The position numbers were made by a program, and so were the translations under genes. From JAGVPT01 sp049578505 (GTDB lineage: Bacteria; Bacteroidota; Ignavibacteria; UBA10030; UBA8401): DNA of 64,000 nt. The notes below the pieces were generated by a model. It was given only the letters and a program-made list of their open reading frames with translations. It did no database searches and was not told the origin of the DNA. Positions 52,778-61,248 of this stretch are shown here, one piece after another (the stretch's first letter is position 1; each line of letters starts with the position of its first letter). The DNA is taken from assembly GCA_049578505.1 (NCBI GenBank), contig JBAUMC010000006.1:7885-71884 (forward strand), in the 5' to 3' direction.

Positions 52778-53734
52778 ATGAGCAACACCGACACCGCTCT
52801 CGCCCGGCGCATGGAATGGATGAAGGAGTACGAAGAAAAGAAAAACGTTCCTTCTATTTGCCAGAAATTTTCCATCAGCCGCAAGACATTTTACAAATGG
52901 TTGAAGCGGTACAGGATATCTTCGAACAGCGTTTCAAGCCTCGGAGACCATTCACGGCGCCCGCATCATAGCCCCCGCGCCACACCTCCGGCGATTATTC
53001 AGCGGCTGCGCGAACTCCGGGAAAAAACCGGCTTCGGGCAGAAACGGTTGAAGCTCTATCTTTCCATTTGGTACGACATCGATTTATCCGAAAGCGCCAT
53101 CTGGAAACTGCTGAAGAAATCCGGCGTCGACATGAAGCTCAAGAAGTCGCACCTGCGAAAGGTGCGCCCCAACGATGCGCTTCTTCCGGGCGACCGGGTT
53201 GTCCTTACGTTCAAGTTCATCAAGAATCAGGACGGCAAACAACAATTTGTCCAATACAGTGCAATCGACGAGTGTTCACGGCTTCGCGTCACGAAAATTT
53301 ATGGACGGCACTCCACGCTCTCTGCGCTCGATTTTGTTCAATTTGGGTTGATGCATTTTCCTTTTTTAATTCGTTATATTCAAACGCCGCTCGACAACGC
53401 ATTTGCCAGCGTTTCAAAACCGCGGTCGAGGACACACGCGTTCACGATGAACTTGCGCAAGCTGGGCATCAAACATGAGGTTCCGTCGAAGAAAAAGCTT
53501 GCAGTGAATAGATTCATGGAGCGAATCAAACGGTTTGATGAAGTCGAGCCGTATACGACAAAACCGTTTTCTTTACCGGACGAACTGCAGCAGGAGGCGG
53601 CGCGGTACTTGTACCGGTACAACAACGAACGCCCGATCCCGCTCATCGAAAACATGTCGCCGGTGGAAAAATTGCGCACGTATCAACAATTCAGCGGTAT
53701 CGTAACCTTCGACCCGTATAACATCTCACGATAA
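52778..53734 (+). CDS. IS481-like integrase with altered catalytic site
   Basis: 318 residues. An N-terminal HTH (SICQKFSISRKTFYKWLKRY) and LGDHSRRPHHSP linker match IS481-type transposases, as do GFGQKRLKLYL and the RNase H-like strands (QFVQYSAIDECSRLRVTKIY, STLSALDFVQFGLMHFPFLIRYIQT). In active members the core reads QIDTK, QTDNGSEF and KVERSHRTDDEEFY. Here the first Asp is replaced (VVLTFKFIK, Thr144), the second site reads IQTPLDNAF, and only the ER of FMERIKRFDEVEPY is kept. The C-terminus (YLYRYNNERPIPLIENMSPVEKL) is intact. No flanking inverted repeats are visible, so this looks like a settled host gene or a dead transposase that kept an open frame. Confidence 0.8.
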   Translation: MSNTDTALARRMEWMKEYEEKKNVPSICQKFSISRKTFYKWLKRYRISSNSVSSLGDHSRRPHHSPRATPPAIIQRLRELREKTGFGQKRLKLYLSIWYDIDLSESAIWKLLKKSGVDMKLKKSHLRKVRPNDALLPGDRVVLTFKFIKNQDGKQQFVQYSAIDECSRLRVTKIYGRHSTLSALDFVQFGLMHFPFLIRYIQTPLDNAFASVSKPRSRTHAFTMNLRKLGIKHEVPSKKKLAVNRFMERIKRFDEVEPYTTKPFSLPDELQQEAARYLYRYNNERPIPLIENMSPVEKLRTYQQFSGIVTFDPYNISR

Positions 53735-53748
53735 TCAGGACCCCAGCA

Positions 53749-54435
53749 ATGCAAAAGAATATTCTCGTTGTCGACGACGAAAAAGACATTGTCGAAATGT
53801 TGCAGTACAACCTTGAAAAGGAAGGATACAAAGTCCTTACGGCGCGGAACGGTAAACAGGCGCTCGAACAGGTGAAGCGCCACGTCGACCTCATTCTTCT
53901 CGACATTATGATGACCGAGATGAACGGACTGGACGTCCTGCGGGAATTAAAACGGGTGGAGAAGACAAAATCGATCCCCGTTCTCTTCCTGACCGCAAAG
54001 AGTTCCGAAGTCGATGAAGTCATCGGACTCGAGCTCGGCGCCGAAGATTATATCGTGAAGCCGATCAGCATTAAGAAACTTATCGCGCGGGTACGAACTG
54101 CCATACGACGGGACAAGAAGGAGGAACCCGCATCCGAGGCCACGAACATTCTCACCATCGACGAACTTGAGATCAACGTGCCGAACTATACTGTCACGCT
54201 TGGATCAAAAGCTTTAATTCTTCCGAAGAAAGAATTCGAAACGCTCGTGTACCTTGCCCGTCATCGCGGGCGTGTAATTTCCAGGGATGTCCTTCTCAAT
54301 GCCGTGTGGGGTGAAGGAGTCTTTGTAGTCGACCGCACGGTTGATGTCCACATTAGAAAAATCAGGGAGAAACTTGGAAAGTATGCCGATATGATCGAGA
54401 CCGTGAAGGGGGTCGGTTACCGCTTCAAGGCGTGA
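53749..54435 (+). CDS. OmpR/PhoB-type response regulator
   Basis: 228 residues. Receiver: DDEKDIV acidic pocket, Asp51-type acceptor in DLILLDIMMTEMNG, Thr in LFLTAKSSEVDE, Lys in YIVKPISIKKL. The winged-helix output domain (LILPKKEFETLVYLARHRGRVISRDVLLNAVWGEG...RTVDVHIRKIREKLGKYADMIETVKGVGYRFKA) is intact. It is immediately followed by a PhoR-type kinase and is transcribed with it, so this is a complete two-component pair. Confidence 0.94.
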   Translation: MQKNILVVDDEKDIVEMLQYNLEKEGYKVLTARNGKQALEQVKRHVDLILLDIMMTEMNGLDVLRELKRVEKTKSIPVLFLTAKSSEVDEVIGLELGAEDYIVKPISIKKLIARVRTAIRRDKKEEPASEATNILTIDELEINVPNYTVTLGSKALILPKKEFETLVYLARHRGRVISRDVLLNAVWGEGVFVVDRTVDVHIRKIREKLGKYADMIETVKGVGYRFKA

Positions 54436-54437
54436 CA

Positions 54438-55880
54438 ATGAAACGTATCCAAACCAAAATAACGCTCACCTACCTTATTCTCGCCGTTGTCATCATCGCC
54501 GCTGTCGGAATTATTTCGACCTTCGAAATCGAATCGTTGTTCGAAAGTCGTCTTATCCATGAGCTCGAACTGCAGGCGGATGTCGTTCACAACGATCTCG
54601 CGAAAGAAAGATCTTCCGACGAACACAGGCGCGCGGAGTTAATTCAGAGTCTCGCGGATGTCCTCGGCGCGCGGGTAACGCTTATTTCGGGAGATGGAAC
54701 GGTCGTTGTAGACTCCGATGTTCCGTTCGAAAAACTCTCCGCGGTTGAAAATCATTTACGTCGGCCGGAAGTGCAAGAAGCGTTGTCGAACGCGATCGGT
54801 GTAAATATCCGCCACAGCGCGACGGTGGGCCGGGATTTTCTCTATGTCGCAAAACAATACAAGGATTCCGTTTCGTCTCCTGCTCTGAAGGATGTCCGTT
54901 TCATCCGAGTCAGCGCGCACATGGAGGATATGAAGAAGAACGTCAACGATATTCGGTGGGACGTTTTTTGGGCGGGAGTCATTACGCTCACGCTCATTAT
55001 CGGCGCAAGCATTGTTGTTTCCAGAAGAATTTCCCGTCCGATGGTCGCTATCGCCGAAAGCGTTGAGAAAATCCGCGGGGGCGACCTTGAGAAACATATC
55101 GAATCAACCACTGACGACGAGATCGGCCATGTCGCCCGCGCTGTCAACGAACTGGTCGATAAACTCAAAGCCGATATTATCGAACTCAAGAAGCTTCAAC
55201 GTGCTAGAAGCGAGTTTCTTGGAAACGTCTCGCACGAGCTTCGCACGCCCATTTTCACGCTTCAGGGATATTTGGAAACTCTACTTAACGGTGCAGTCGA
55301 CGATCCATCAGTGAATCGGCTTTTTATTGAAAAAGCTTCCGCTCACGCGGCGCGGCTGAACGTGTTGTTGAACGACCTCATTGATATTTCCCGTATTGAA
55401 TCGGGTGAGATGAAGATGAGCTTTCGGTATTTCCGCATCAATGAATTCCTTGAACTTGTTGTAAACGATTTTCAGCAAGCCGCAGTCCAACGCCATGTCG
55501 GGCTCGAGTTATCGATGACGACAGGCCCTGAGCTTGAGGTGTTCGGCGATAAGGAGAGGCTCCGCGATGTCCTGAGCAACCTCATCGACAATGCGATTAA
55601 ATATAACCGAGAAGGTGGAGGAGTTATCGTCTCAACGGAGCTTGCGGAAGATAAAGCCCGCATCGTCGTTGCCGACACCGGTGCCGGAATTGCTGAAGAA
55701 CACCTGACAAGGATATTCGAACGATTTTACAGGATCGACAAAGACAGGTCCCGCGAGGTCGGCGGCACAGGATTGGGACTTGCGATTGTGAAACACATTG
55801 TTGAGGCGCACGGCAGTAAGGTTGAGGTACAGAGCGTAGTAGGAAAAGGGACTTCGTTTAGTTTTGTTCTTAAAACGTAA
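54438..55880 (+). CDS. PhoR-type sensor histidine kinase
   Basis: 480 residues from ATG 54438; a GTG at 54432 overlaps the regulator stop and is a possible alternative. N-terminal membrane helix (TLTYLILAVVIIAAVGIISTF), an extracytoplasmic sensor of about 150 residues, second helix (VFWAGVITLTLIIGASIVVS), HAMP (RRISRPMVAIAESVEKIRGGDLEKHIEST). HisKA with FLGNVSHELRTPIFTLQGYLETL, and ATPase domain with NLIDNAIKYN, DTGAGI and GGTGLGLAIVKHIVEAHG. PhoR-like kinases often sense phosphate limitation. The CHAD/Ppx cluster begins 675 bases downstream, which makes a phosphate theme possible but unproven. Confidence 0.92.
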   Translation: MKRIQTKITLTYLILAVVIIAAVGIISTFEIESLFESRLIHELELQADVVHNDLAKERSSDEHRRAELIQSLADVLGARVTLISGDGTVVVDSDVPFEKLSAVENHLRRPEVQEALSNAIGVNIRHSATVGRDFLYVAKQYKDSVSSPALKDVRFIRVSAHMEDMKKNVNDIRWDVFWAGVITLTLIIGASIVVSRRISRPMVAIAESVEKIRGGDLEKHIESTTDDEIGHVARAVNELVDKLKADIIELKKLQRARSEFLGNVSHELRTPIFTLQGYLETLLNGAVDDPSVNRLFIEKASAHAARLNVLLNDLIDISRIESGEMKMSFRYFRINEFLELVVNDFQQAAVQRHVGLELSMTTGPELEVFGDKERLRDVLSNLIDNAIKYNREGGGVIVSTELAEDKARIVVADTGAGIAEEHLTRIFERFYRIDKDRSREVGGTGLGLAIVKHIVEAHGSKVEVQSVVGKGTSFSFVLKT

Positions 55881-55948
55881 TGGTGTTTTCTGTTCACCGA
55901 CGGCCGGACCTTCGGGAGCGTCTCAGTTTGAGCAGACTTTTTCATTCC

Positions 55949-56340
55949 CTTCTTTCTCTGATGCCAGAGAAAGAAGCAAAGAGAGCTCCTCGGAATCGGA
56001 ACCCTCACGATGCTTGCCATCGCGCAAGCCGGAGAAAACGGCTCGCACATATCATTCCAACATTTTTGCCGTTTTCTCAACGCTCGCATCGTTCCAGGCG
56101 CGCACTGCCGCCGATTCCGAGGATTGTTCACATAAAGTTTTGGATATAGATCGAAATCGTCGGGTGCGTGGGGAGGAGGGATTCAATCGAAGGGTTTCAA
56201 TTTCGGCGCTTGAGTACGACCTCAGAACGTTTTAACATCGTTGTGCGCCGAAATTGTCGGCATGTGCGGTTGGGATTGAATCAGTGCGTTACGATTTCGA
56301 AAGATTTCTTTGGTTATTTTCTTTATCGGAAAGAAAGTAA
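55949..56340. repeat. long intergenic repeat, copy 2 (inverted)
   Basis: This 392-bp block is the reverse complement of 2717-3128 with many substitutions but no 22-bp insertion. Its left edge (plus strand) is CTTCTTTCTCTG-atgc-CAGAGAAAGAAG (55949-55976). Its right edge is the imperfect TTTCTTT...AAAGAAAGTAA palindrome near 56310-56340. It fills most of the 675-base gap between the histidine kinase and the CHAD gene; the rest (56341-56555) shows only short palindromes such as CCTATCGATAGG. Confidence 0.85.
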
Positions 56341-56555
56341 CACTGTCGATCAGGATTCTATGATCCTATCGATAGGACTCTGCATGTTTCAATTAGCGTG
56401 AGACATTACTGTCCTTATCCCACGGACGCCCACAATTTGGGCTGTATATAGGGTCAGGTTAATCGTTTGCCGAAAAATATAACAATTTCTTATTACTCAA
56501 CCGTGTGCAGAGCCTTGCACATTTGATTTGGTTTAGCAAAATTGAACGGGCACTT

Positions 56556-57029
56556 ATGGCAAAACCGTGGAAAGTTCTGGACCTAAACCCAGATGAAAGC
56601 CTCAGACAATGTCTCCACAAAATTGCCCTGACGCGGTTCCAGGAGACTTTCTCCTATGAATCGGCCACGATGAATGGGGAAGACATTGAAGCGCTGCACG
56701 ATATGCGTGTTTCGGCGCGAAGGCTGAGAGCAGTGTTGAGGATTTTTCGCGGTTGCTTTTCGAAAAAGAAGCTTAAAAAGCAAGATGCCCGGCTTCAGTC
56801 GCTTATTCGTTCTTTGGGTGCGGTGAGGGAGCGCGACGTTTTTCTGGAGTCGCTTTCCAGTTACAGGAACAGCCTCGAACCTTCCGACCGCAAAGTTATC
56901 GATCTATTGATAGCAAGGGAAACAACGGCCCGTCTTCTCGATCGGAGAGTTCTGTTGCGAGAATTGAAATTGCTCAAGAGGACGAGCTATGCCGACTCCT
57001 TCGCTGCGTTCTTGAAAACTTCTCTGTGA
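56556..57029 (+). CDS. CHAD domain protein, N-terminal half
   Basis: 157 residues from ATG 56556 (MAKPWKVLDLNPDESL); an in-frame ATG at 56505 is possible. CHAD domains are helical, rich in conserved His and Arg, and bind polyphosphate. This frame carries the first helix bundle: EALHDMRVSARRLRAVLRIFRGCFS with LGAVRERDVFLESL. It stops at TGA 57027, and the second bundle continues in the +1 frame 7 bases later. Together the two frames match one ordinary CHAD protein, so they are either a natural two-gene split, a frameshifted gene or a recoded one. Confidence 0.82.
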   Translation: MAKPWKVLDLNPDESLRQCLHKIALTRFQETFSYESATMNGEDIEALHDMRVSARRLRAVLRIFRGCFSKKKLKKQDARLQSLIRSLGAVRERDVFLESLSSYRNSLEPSDRKVIDLLIARETTARLLDRRVLLRELKLLKRTSYADSFAAFLKTSL

Positions 57030-57036
57030 AGCAATC

Positions 57037-57531
57037 ATGGCAACCAATGCCGCTTTGAAGCCGAACAAAAGTTTTCGGGAAAATGCCCGGTTGCTTTTGC
57101 CGGTTTTGTTTGACGATTTTTTTTCGTACAAAGATCGGGTCGTAACGCATCCGAGACTGAAGGATGATTTGCACAAGATGCGGAACGCGGGGAAAGCATT
57201 GCGGTATGCGATGGAATTTTTTGAGGATGCTTTTGACGATGAGTTTTCATCGTGCCTGAGAGAGGTCAAGCACCTGCTCGACCTGATGGGACAAGTCCAC
57301 GATTGCGACGTGAATATTCCCGCGCTGAATATTCAGCTTCGTGAAATACGATCGTTCAACCGAGCTACCGTAAACCCTGACGACAGGATACGAACGAAAG
57401 CCCTCGTCGAGCTTATCCGAACAGAGCAGCGTCGAAGGGGAGCGATGTTCGCCGAGACATGCGGCGCGGTTGAACGGTGGGTCGTTGAAAATTTCAGGCA
57501 GCGAATCGTTCAATCTATGAACAAGGTGTGA
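57037..57531 (+). CDS. CHAD domain protein, C-terminal half
   Basis: 164 residues; ATG 57037 is 7 bases after the stop of the first half. Second CHAD bundle: DLHKMRNAGKALRYAMEFFEDAF with LMGQVHDCDVNIPAL. The conserved H-x-x-R-x-x-x-K-x-L-R-Y is complete, so each half keeps a polyphosphate-binding face. A +1 slip at CTG-TGA (reading CTG, skipping T, then GAA GCA ATC ATG) would join the halves in frame. Otherwise the downstream ATG is close enough for reinitiation. It is followed after 217 bases by the SixA-like gene. Confidence 0.8.
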   Translation: MATNAALKPNKSFRENARLLLPVLFDDFFSYKDRVVTHPRLKDDLHKMRNAGKALRYAMEFFEDAFDDEFSSCLREVKHLLDLMGQVHDCDVNIPALNIQLREIRSFNRATVNPDDRIRTKALVELIRTEQRRRGAMFAETCGAVERWVVENFRQRIVQSMNKV

Positions 57532-57595
57532 ATTGTTTGAGAAGCCATGCCATGACTTGTAGTGCGATTTCCGACATTAAATATTGGACTATCAC

Positions 57596-57676
57596 CGCAG
57601 AGGACGCTATTGGCGCAAAGAAGTATTTATCAAAATACCAGTAAATTATTACGTCCTTAGCGACCTTTGCGGCGAA
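57596..57676. repeat. ACCGCAGAGGACGC-type palindromic repeat
   Basis: ACCGCAGAGGACGCTATTGG on the left and CCTTAGCGACCTTTGCGGC on the right form a long imperfect inverted repeat, related to the block at 7518-7598. It lies in the 217-base gap between the CHAD half and the SixA-like gene. Confidence 0.65.
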
Positions 57677-57748
57677 TTGGTTATAGTAATGCCATTTGTT
57701 TTTGGAAACAGCCCCGGTGAGAACCTACTAAAATTTCGGAGGATTTGA

Positions 57749-58243
57749 GTGTTCATTTATTTGTTGAGACATGGGATCGCAGTGCAGAGGGGAACCGCCG
57801 GCTATCCGAACGACGATAGGCCGCTCACCGATGACGGGAAAGATAAAATGCGGAAAGGGGCGAGAGGGATTGCAAACCTCATCGACAAGATCGACATCAT
57901 ATTAACGAGTCCGCTCATCCGTGCCCACGATACTGCAAAAATTGCCGCCGAGGCCTTGGGTGAGGATCACAAAATCGAGGTTTGTAAAGAACTCTTGCCG
58001 GGAAGCTCCGCAAAAAAACTGATACTCTATCTTGCGAAATACAAGAACCTGGATCACATCATGATTGTAGGTCACGAACCCGACCTCGGCTTTTTTGCGT
58101 CCGCTCTTCTTGGCTCCGAGCACTCTGTCATCGAATTCAAGAAAGGGGCGATATGCTGCATAGAGGTATCAGGTGTGCCTCCTCATGGATCCGGTACGCT
58201 TCATTGGCATTTGCAACCGAAACAACTTCGTGATCTCAAATAA
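57749..58243 (+). CDS. SixA-like histidine phosphatase in the CHAD/Ppx cluster
   Basis: 164 residues, GTG start with GGAGG about 7 bases upstream. Catalytic MFIYLLRHGIAVQRG (RHG), DRPLTDDGKDKM, ILTSPLIRAHDTAKIAAEAL and IMIVGHEPDLGFFASALL. The active-site His, Arg and second His are all present, so phosphatase activity is expected. SixA acts on phosphohistidine, but related enzymes act on small phosphate compounds; next to CHAD and Ppx a polyphosphate-linked substrate is possible. Starts an 18-base-spaced run with the kinase-like genes. Confidence 0.9.
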   Translation: MFIYLLRHGIAVQRGTAGYPNDDRPLTDDGKDKMRKGARGIANLIDKIDIILTSPLIRAHDTAKIAAEALGEDHKIEVCKELLPGSSAKKLILYLAKYKNLDHIMIVGHEPDLGFFASALLGSEHSVIEFKKGAICCIEVSGVPPHGSGTLHWHLQPKQLRDLK

Positions 58244-58261
58244 TACCTATAGGACAATCGC

Positions 58262-58975
58262 ATGGCCCGACTTTTTGACCAACCCCGTCCGTATCCCGGA
58301 ATCCTCATCATTGTTGAAGGGATTGACGGGTCCGGTAAATCGACACAACTGGAACTCCTGCAGAAGTGGCTGCTGAATTCCAAGTACAGGGTGTTCTTTA
58401 CGGAATGGAATTCCTCCGCGCTCGTCAACGAGACGATTAAACGGGGAAAGAAGAAAAACCTCCTCACCCCGACAACCTTCAGCATTCTTCACGCGACGGA
58501 TTTTGCGGACCGTTTAGCGCATCTGATTATCCCCCCGTTGAAGGCAGGGATGATCGTCTGCGCCGACCGGTACGTCTACACTGCATTTGCGCGTGATGTG
58601 GTCCGGGGAGTCCATCCCGAATGGGTGAGGAACCTTTACGGCTTTGCCGTGAAGCCCGATATTCAGTTTTATTTTAAAGTGCCGATCGATATTTCGCTCA
58701 AGCGGATCTTGAATGGAAGGGTCGAGTTGAAGTTCCATGAAGCCGGAATGGATCTGGGGTTGAGCGACGATCCGAGAGAAAGTTTCAAACTATTCCAATC
58801 GAAAATTTTAGAAGAGTACGATAAAATCGCAGCAGAGTACGGATTGACCGTCATGGACGCGACGGAATCGATCCAGAAACAACAGACCATCATTCGCGAG
58901 ATCGTTCGCGAGAGATTAAAAGACTATAAACCGACTCCATTCCTCCAAAAGAAAGAGAACGTCTATGTCGCATAA
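58262..58975 (+). CDS. thymidylate kinase-like protein 1
   Basis: 237 residues, dTMP kinase family. P-loop VEGIDGSGKSTQLELLQKWL with Lys26, DRYVYTAFARDVVRG (DR motif), and helix EEYDKIAAEYGLTVMDATESI near the end. An N-terminal extension (MARLFDQPRPYPG) and long C-terminus exceed the usual 205-215 residues. The DR-Y motif lacks the S-x-x-AYQ of canonical Tmk, and no separate LID motif is obvious, so the phosphate acceptor may not be dTMP. Its end overlaps the paralogue by 11 bases. Confidence 0.85.
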   Translation: MARLFDQPRPYPGILIIVEGIDGSGKSTQLELLQKWLLNSKYRVFFTEWNSSALVNETIKRGKKKNLLTPTTFSILHATDFADRLAHLIIPPLKAGMIVCADRYVYTAFARDVVRGVHPEWVRNLYGFAVKPDIQFYFKVPIDISLKRILNGRVELKFHEAGMDLGLSDDPRESFKLFQSKILEEYDKIAAEYGLTVMDATESIQKQQTIIREIVRERLKDYKPTPFLQKKENVYVA

Positions 58976-59726
58976 GAAGAAAACTTTTTATGGCGCCGGC
59001 CTTCCGTATGTCGATGTGAGCGACTTGACCGGCAAGCTCATCGTTATCGAGGGGACCGACGGCGTCGGCCGTTCAACGCAGCTCGAAGAGTTGAAAAAAT
59101 GGCTTGAGGTGAAAGGGTACGGAGTGACAACCACCGGGTGGACGCGCTCACCGTTGATGGGAAAAGCGATCAATGAAGCGAAATCGGGTCACACGCTTAA
59201 TTTTGACACTTTCAGCCTTTTGTACGCCGCCGATTTTGCCGATCGTCTTGAGCACGAAGTGATCCCGGCACTCCGCGCAGGCTTTGTGGTTCTTGCAGAT
59301 CGTTACATCCACACGGCTTTTGCCCGTTCGTCGGTTAGGGGAGGCGACCGTCAATGGATACGAAAAGTGTTTGGGTTCGCAATTGAACCGGATGCCGTAT
59401 TCTACATGCGCATCAACATAGAAGATCTGATTCCGCGCGTGATTAATAGCCATACGTTGCACAAGCGGTACTGGGTAGAACAGTCGGGTGAAGGGCTGGA
59501 TTACTGGGAATCCGGAATGGATATGCGCCTTGGAGACGATTTTTACGATAGCTTCGTCGAATATCAAAAGCTCATTTTGAAAGAGTTCGACCGGATGACC
59601 AATGAGTTTGGTTTCCAGGTCGTCGACGCTGCAAAAAGTTATGAAGAGACCAACCGTGCACTTAAACAAGGAATTCTTGCAGTTCTGGAAGATGAAGAAT
59701 CCGAAGAAAAACCTCGCCGCCATTGA
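58965..59726 (+). CDS. thymidylate kinase-like protein 2, P-loop Arg variant
   Basis: 253 residues, clearly a paralogue of the preceding protein (shared STQLEELKKWLE, TFSLLYAADFADRL, VLADRYIHTAFARSSVRG, WESGMDMRLGDD, KSYEETNRALKQ). The P-loop reads EGTDGVGRSTQ: Arg36 (codon CGT) replaces the invariant Lys. This change usually weakens or abolishes nucleotide triphosphate use, so the protein may be a regulatory or heterodimer partner, or may use another phosphate donor. It overlaps the Ppx gene by 35 bases. Confidence 0.82.
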   Translation: MSHKKKTFYGAGLPYVDVSDLTGKLIVIEGTDGVGRSTQLEELKKWLEVKGYGVTTTGWTRSPLMGKAINEAKSGHTLNFDTFSLLYAADFADRLEHEVIPALRAGFVVLADRYIHTAFARSSVRGGDRQWIRKVFGFAIEPDAVFYMRINIEDLIPRVINSHTLHKRYWVEQSGEGLDYWESGMDMRLGDDFYDSFVEYQKLILKEFDRMTNEFGFQVVDAAKSYEETNRALKQGILAVLEDEESEEKPRRH

Positions 59727-61248
59727 TATCGGCACCAATTCAATTCATCTCCTTGTCGCTGAAGTCTACCCTGAATCGGGCAGCTTCAAAATCCTCGAGC
59801 GTGAAAAAGAAATTGTCCGCCTCGGTTCCGGTTCAACCGACATGAAGTATCTTACCGGGAGCGCTGTTGAACGTGCGATCCATACGCTGCGGCGGTTTAA
59901 AATGATCGCCGATTCGTATCATGCTTCTATCCGTGCGATCGCCACAAGTGCGGTCCGCGAAGCTTTGAATCAAGTTGAATTCCTGCGCCGCGTGAAAACG
60001 GAAGCCGGAATTACCATCGAGGTCGCTTCGGGTTTTGAGGAAGCGCGGCTCATCCATCTTGGAGTCCTCCAGGCGCTTCCGATATTCAAAAAGCAGCACT
60101 TGATGGTGGATATTGGAGGAGGGAGCACGGAGTTTCTGATCGGCAATCAACGAAATATTATATACAGCAATAGTTTGAAACTCGGCGCAGTGAGGCTTAC
60201 CCAGCGGTTCTTTGAAGACGGAAAATCTTCTTCAAAGTCGATCCGCGAGTGCCGTCAATACGTGAGAGGAATGTTGATCCCGATCGCGCGGGCAGCGCGG
60301 AAGAATCGGTATGAGATCGCTGTCGGTACCTCGGGAACGATCGTCAGTATCGCTCATATCATCAGGCTGCGAAGAGACGAAGAGGGGGAGCTGCCGATCA
60401 ACAACTTCACTTTTTCGAGCAGGGAGGTTTCCGAAGTTGCAGAGTTGATACTCGAGAAAAACGACCCGGACGACCGTGCGGGCATCGACGGTCTTGATTC
60501 GGCAAGGGCAGATATTATCGTTGCCGGGATGATCATTCTTGAAGAAGTTTTCCGGGCGCTCGGCGTGAAACGAATGACGATTTCAGAGTATGCACTTCGC
60601 GAGGGGATTATCCTTGATACAATTGAGAAGTATTTCCGAAAAAAGAAGTTTGACCATTTTCATGATATTCGCTACACGAGTGTTCTTCACATAGCGGAAA
60701 GTTTTCAATACGAAAAGGAACATGCCCATCAGGTCGCCCGCCTGGCTCTCGATATATTCGACCAGACTGCGCCGTTGCATAAACTCAATCACGGCGAGCG
60801 GGTTTACCTGGAGGCGGCGGCATTGCTCCATGAAGTCGGATTGTTTGTTTCGCATGCCCAGCACCACCGTCATTCATATTACCTGATCCGCAATTCCGAG
60901 CTGCTCGGCTTTACGGAGAATGAAAAAGAGATTATCGCAAACGTTGCCCGTTACCATCGGAAGAGCCATCCGAAGGCGAAGCACGAGGATTTTTCCAAAT
61001 TGAGTGCCGACGACAGGGATGTCGTCGTGAAGCTTGCGGCAATTCTTCGCATTGCCGACGGACTCGACAGGACGCACTACTCGGTCATCAAAAGGGTGCG
61101 CTGCCGCCGTTCGCGGTCAAGTGTGCATTTTTACCTGCGCCGGTTGAACAGGGCAAAAATCGAACTTGAAGTTTGGGGAGCCAACCGCAAGAAGGAGCTC
61201 TTCGAAAAAGCCTTCCATGTCAACGCACATTTTTCACCGGCCTCCTGA
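59692..61248 (+). CDS. ppx: Ppx/GppA phosphatase with HD-type C-terminus
   Basis: 518 residues from ATG 59692, inside the end of the preceding gene; a longer start at 59602 lacks family features. The ASKHA-fold half begins LAAIDIGTNSIHLLVAEV and has GSGSTDMKYL, IRAIATSAVREALN, LMVDIGGGSTEFLIG and AVGTSGTIVSIAHI. The C-terminal half (about 320 on) is HD-like: HEHAHQVARLALDIF, LEAAALLHEVGLFVSHAQHHRHSYYLI and ILRIADGLDRTHY. This matches exopolyphosphatase or pppGpp phosphatase. Next to CHAD, polyphosphate is the likelier substrate. Confidence 0.92.
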   Translation: MKNPKKNLAAIDIGTNSIHLLVAEVYPESGSFKILEREKEIVRLGSGSTDMKYLTGSAVERAIHTLRRFKMIADSYHASIRAIATSAVREALNQVEFLRRVKTEAGITIEVASGFEEARLIHLGVLQALPIFKKQHLMVDIGGGSTEFLIGNQRNIIYSNSLKLGAVRLTQRFFEDGKSSSKSIRECRQYVRGMLIPIARAARKNRYEIAVGTSGTIVSIAHIIRLRRDEEGELPINNFTFSSREVSEVAELILEKNDPDDRAGIDGLDSARADIIVAGMIILEEVFRALGVKRMTISEYALREGIILDTIEKYFRKKKFDHFHDIRYTSVLHIAESFQYEKEHAHQVARLALDIFDQTAPLHKLNHGERVYLEAAALLHEVGLFVSHAQHHRHSYYLIRNSELLGFTENEKEIIANVARYHRKSHPKAKHEDFSKLSADDRDVVVKLAAILRIADGLDRTHYSVIKRVRCRRSRSSVHFYLRRLNRAKIELEVWGANRKKELFEKAFHVNAHFSPAS

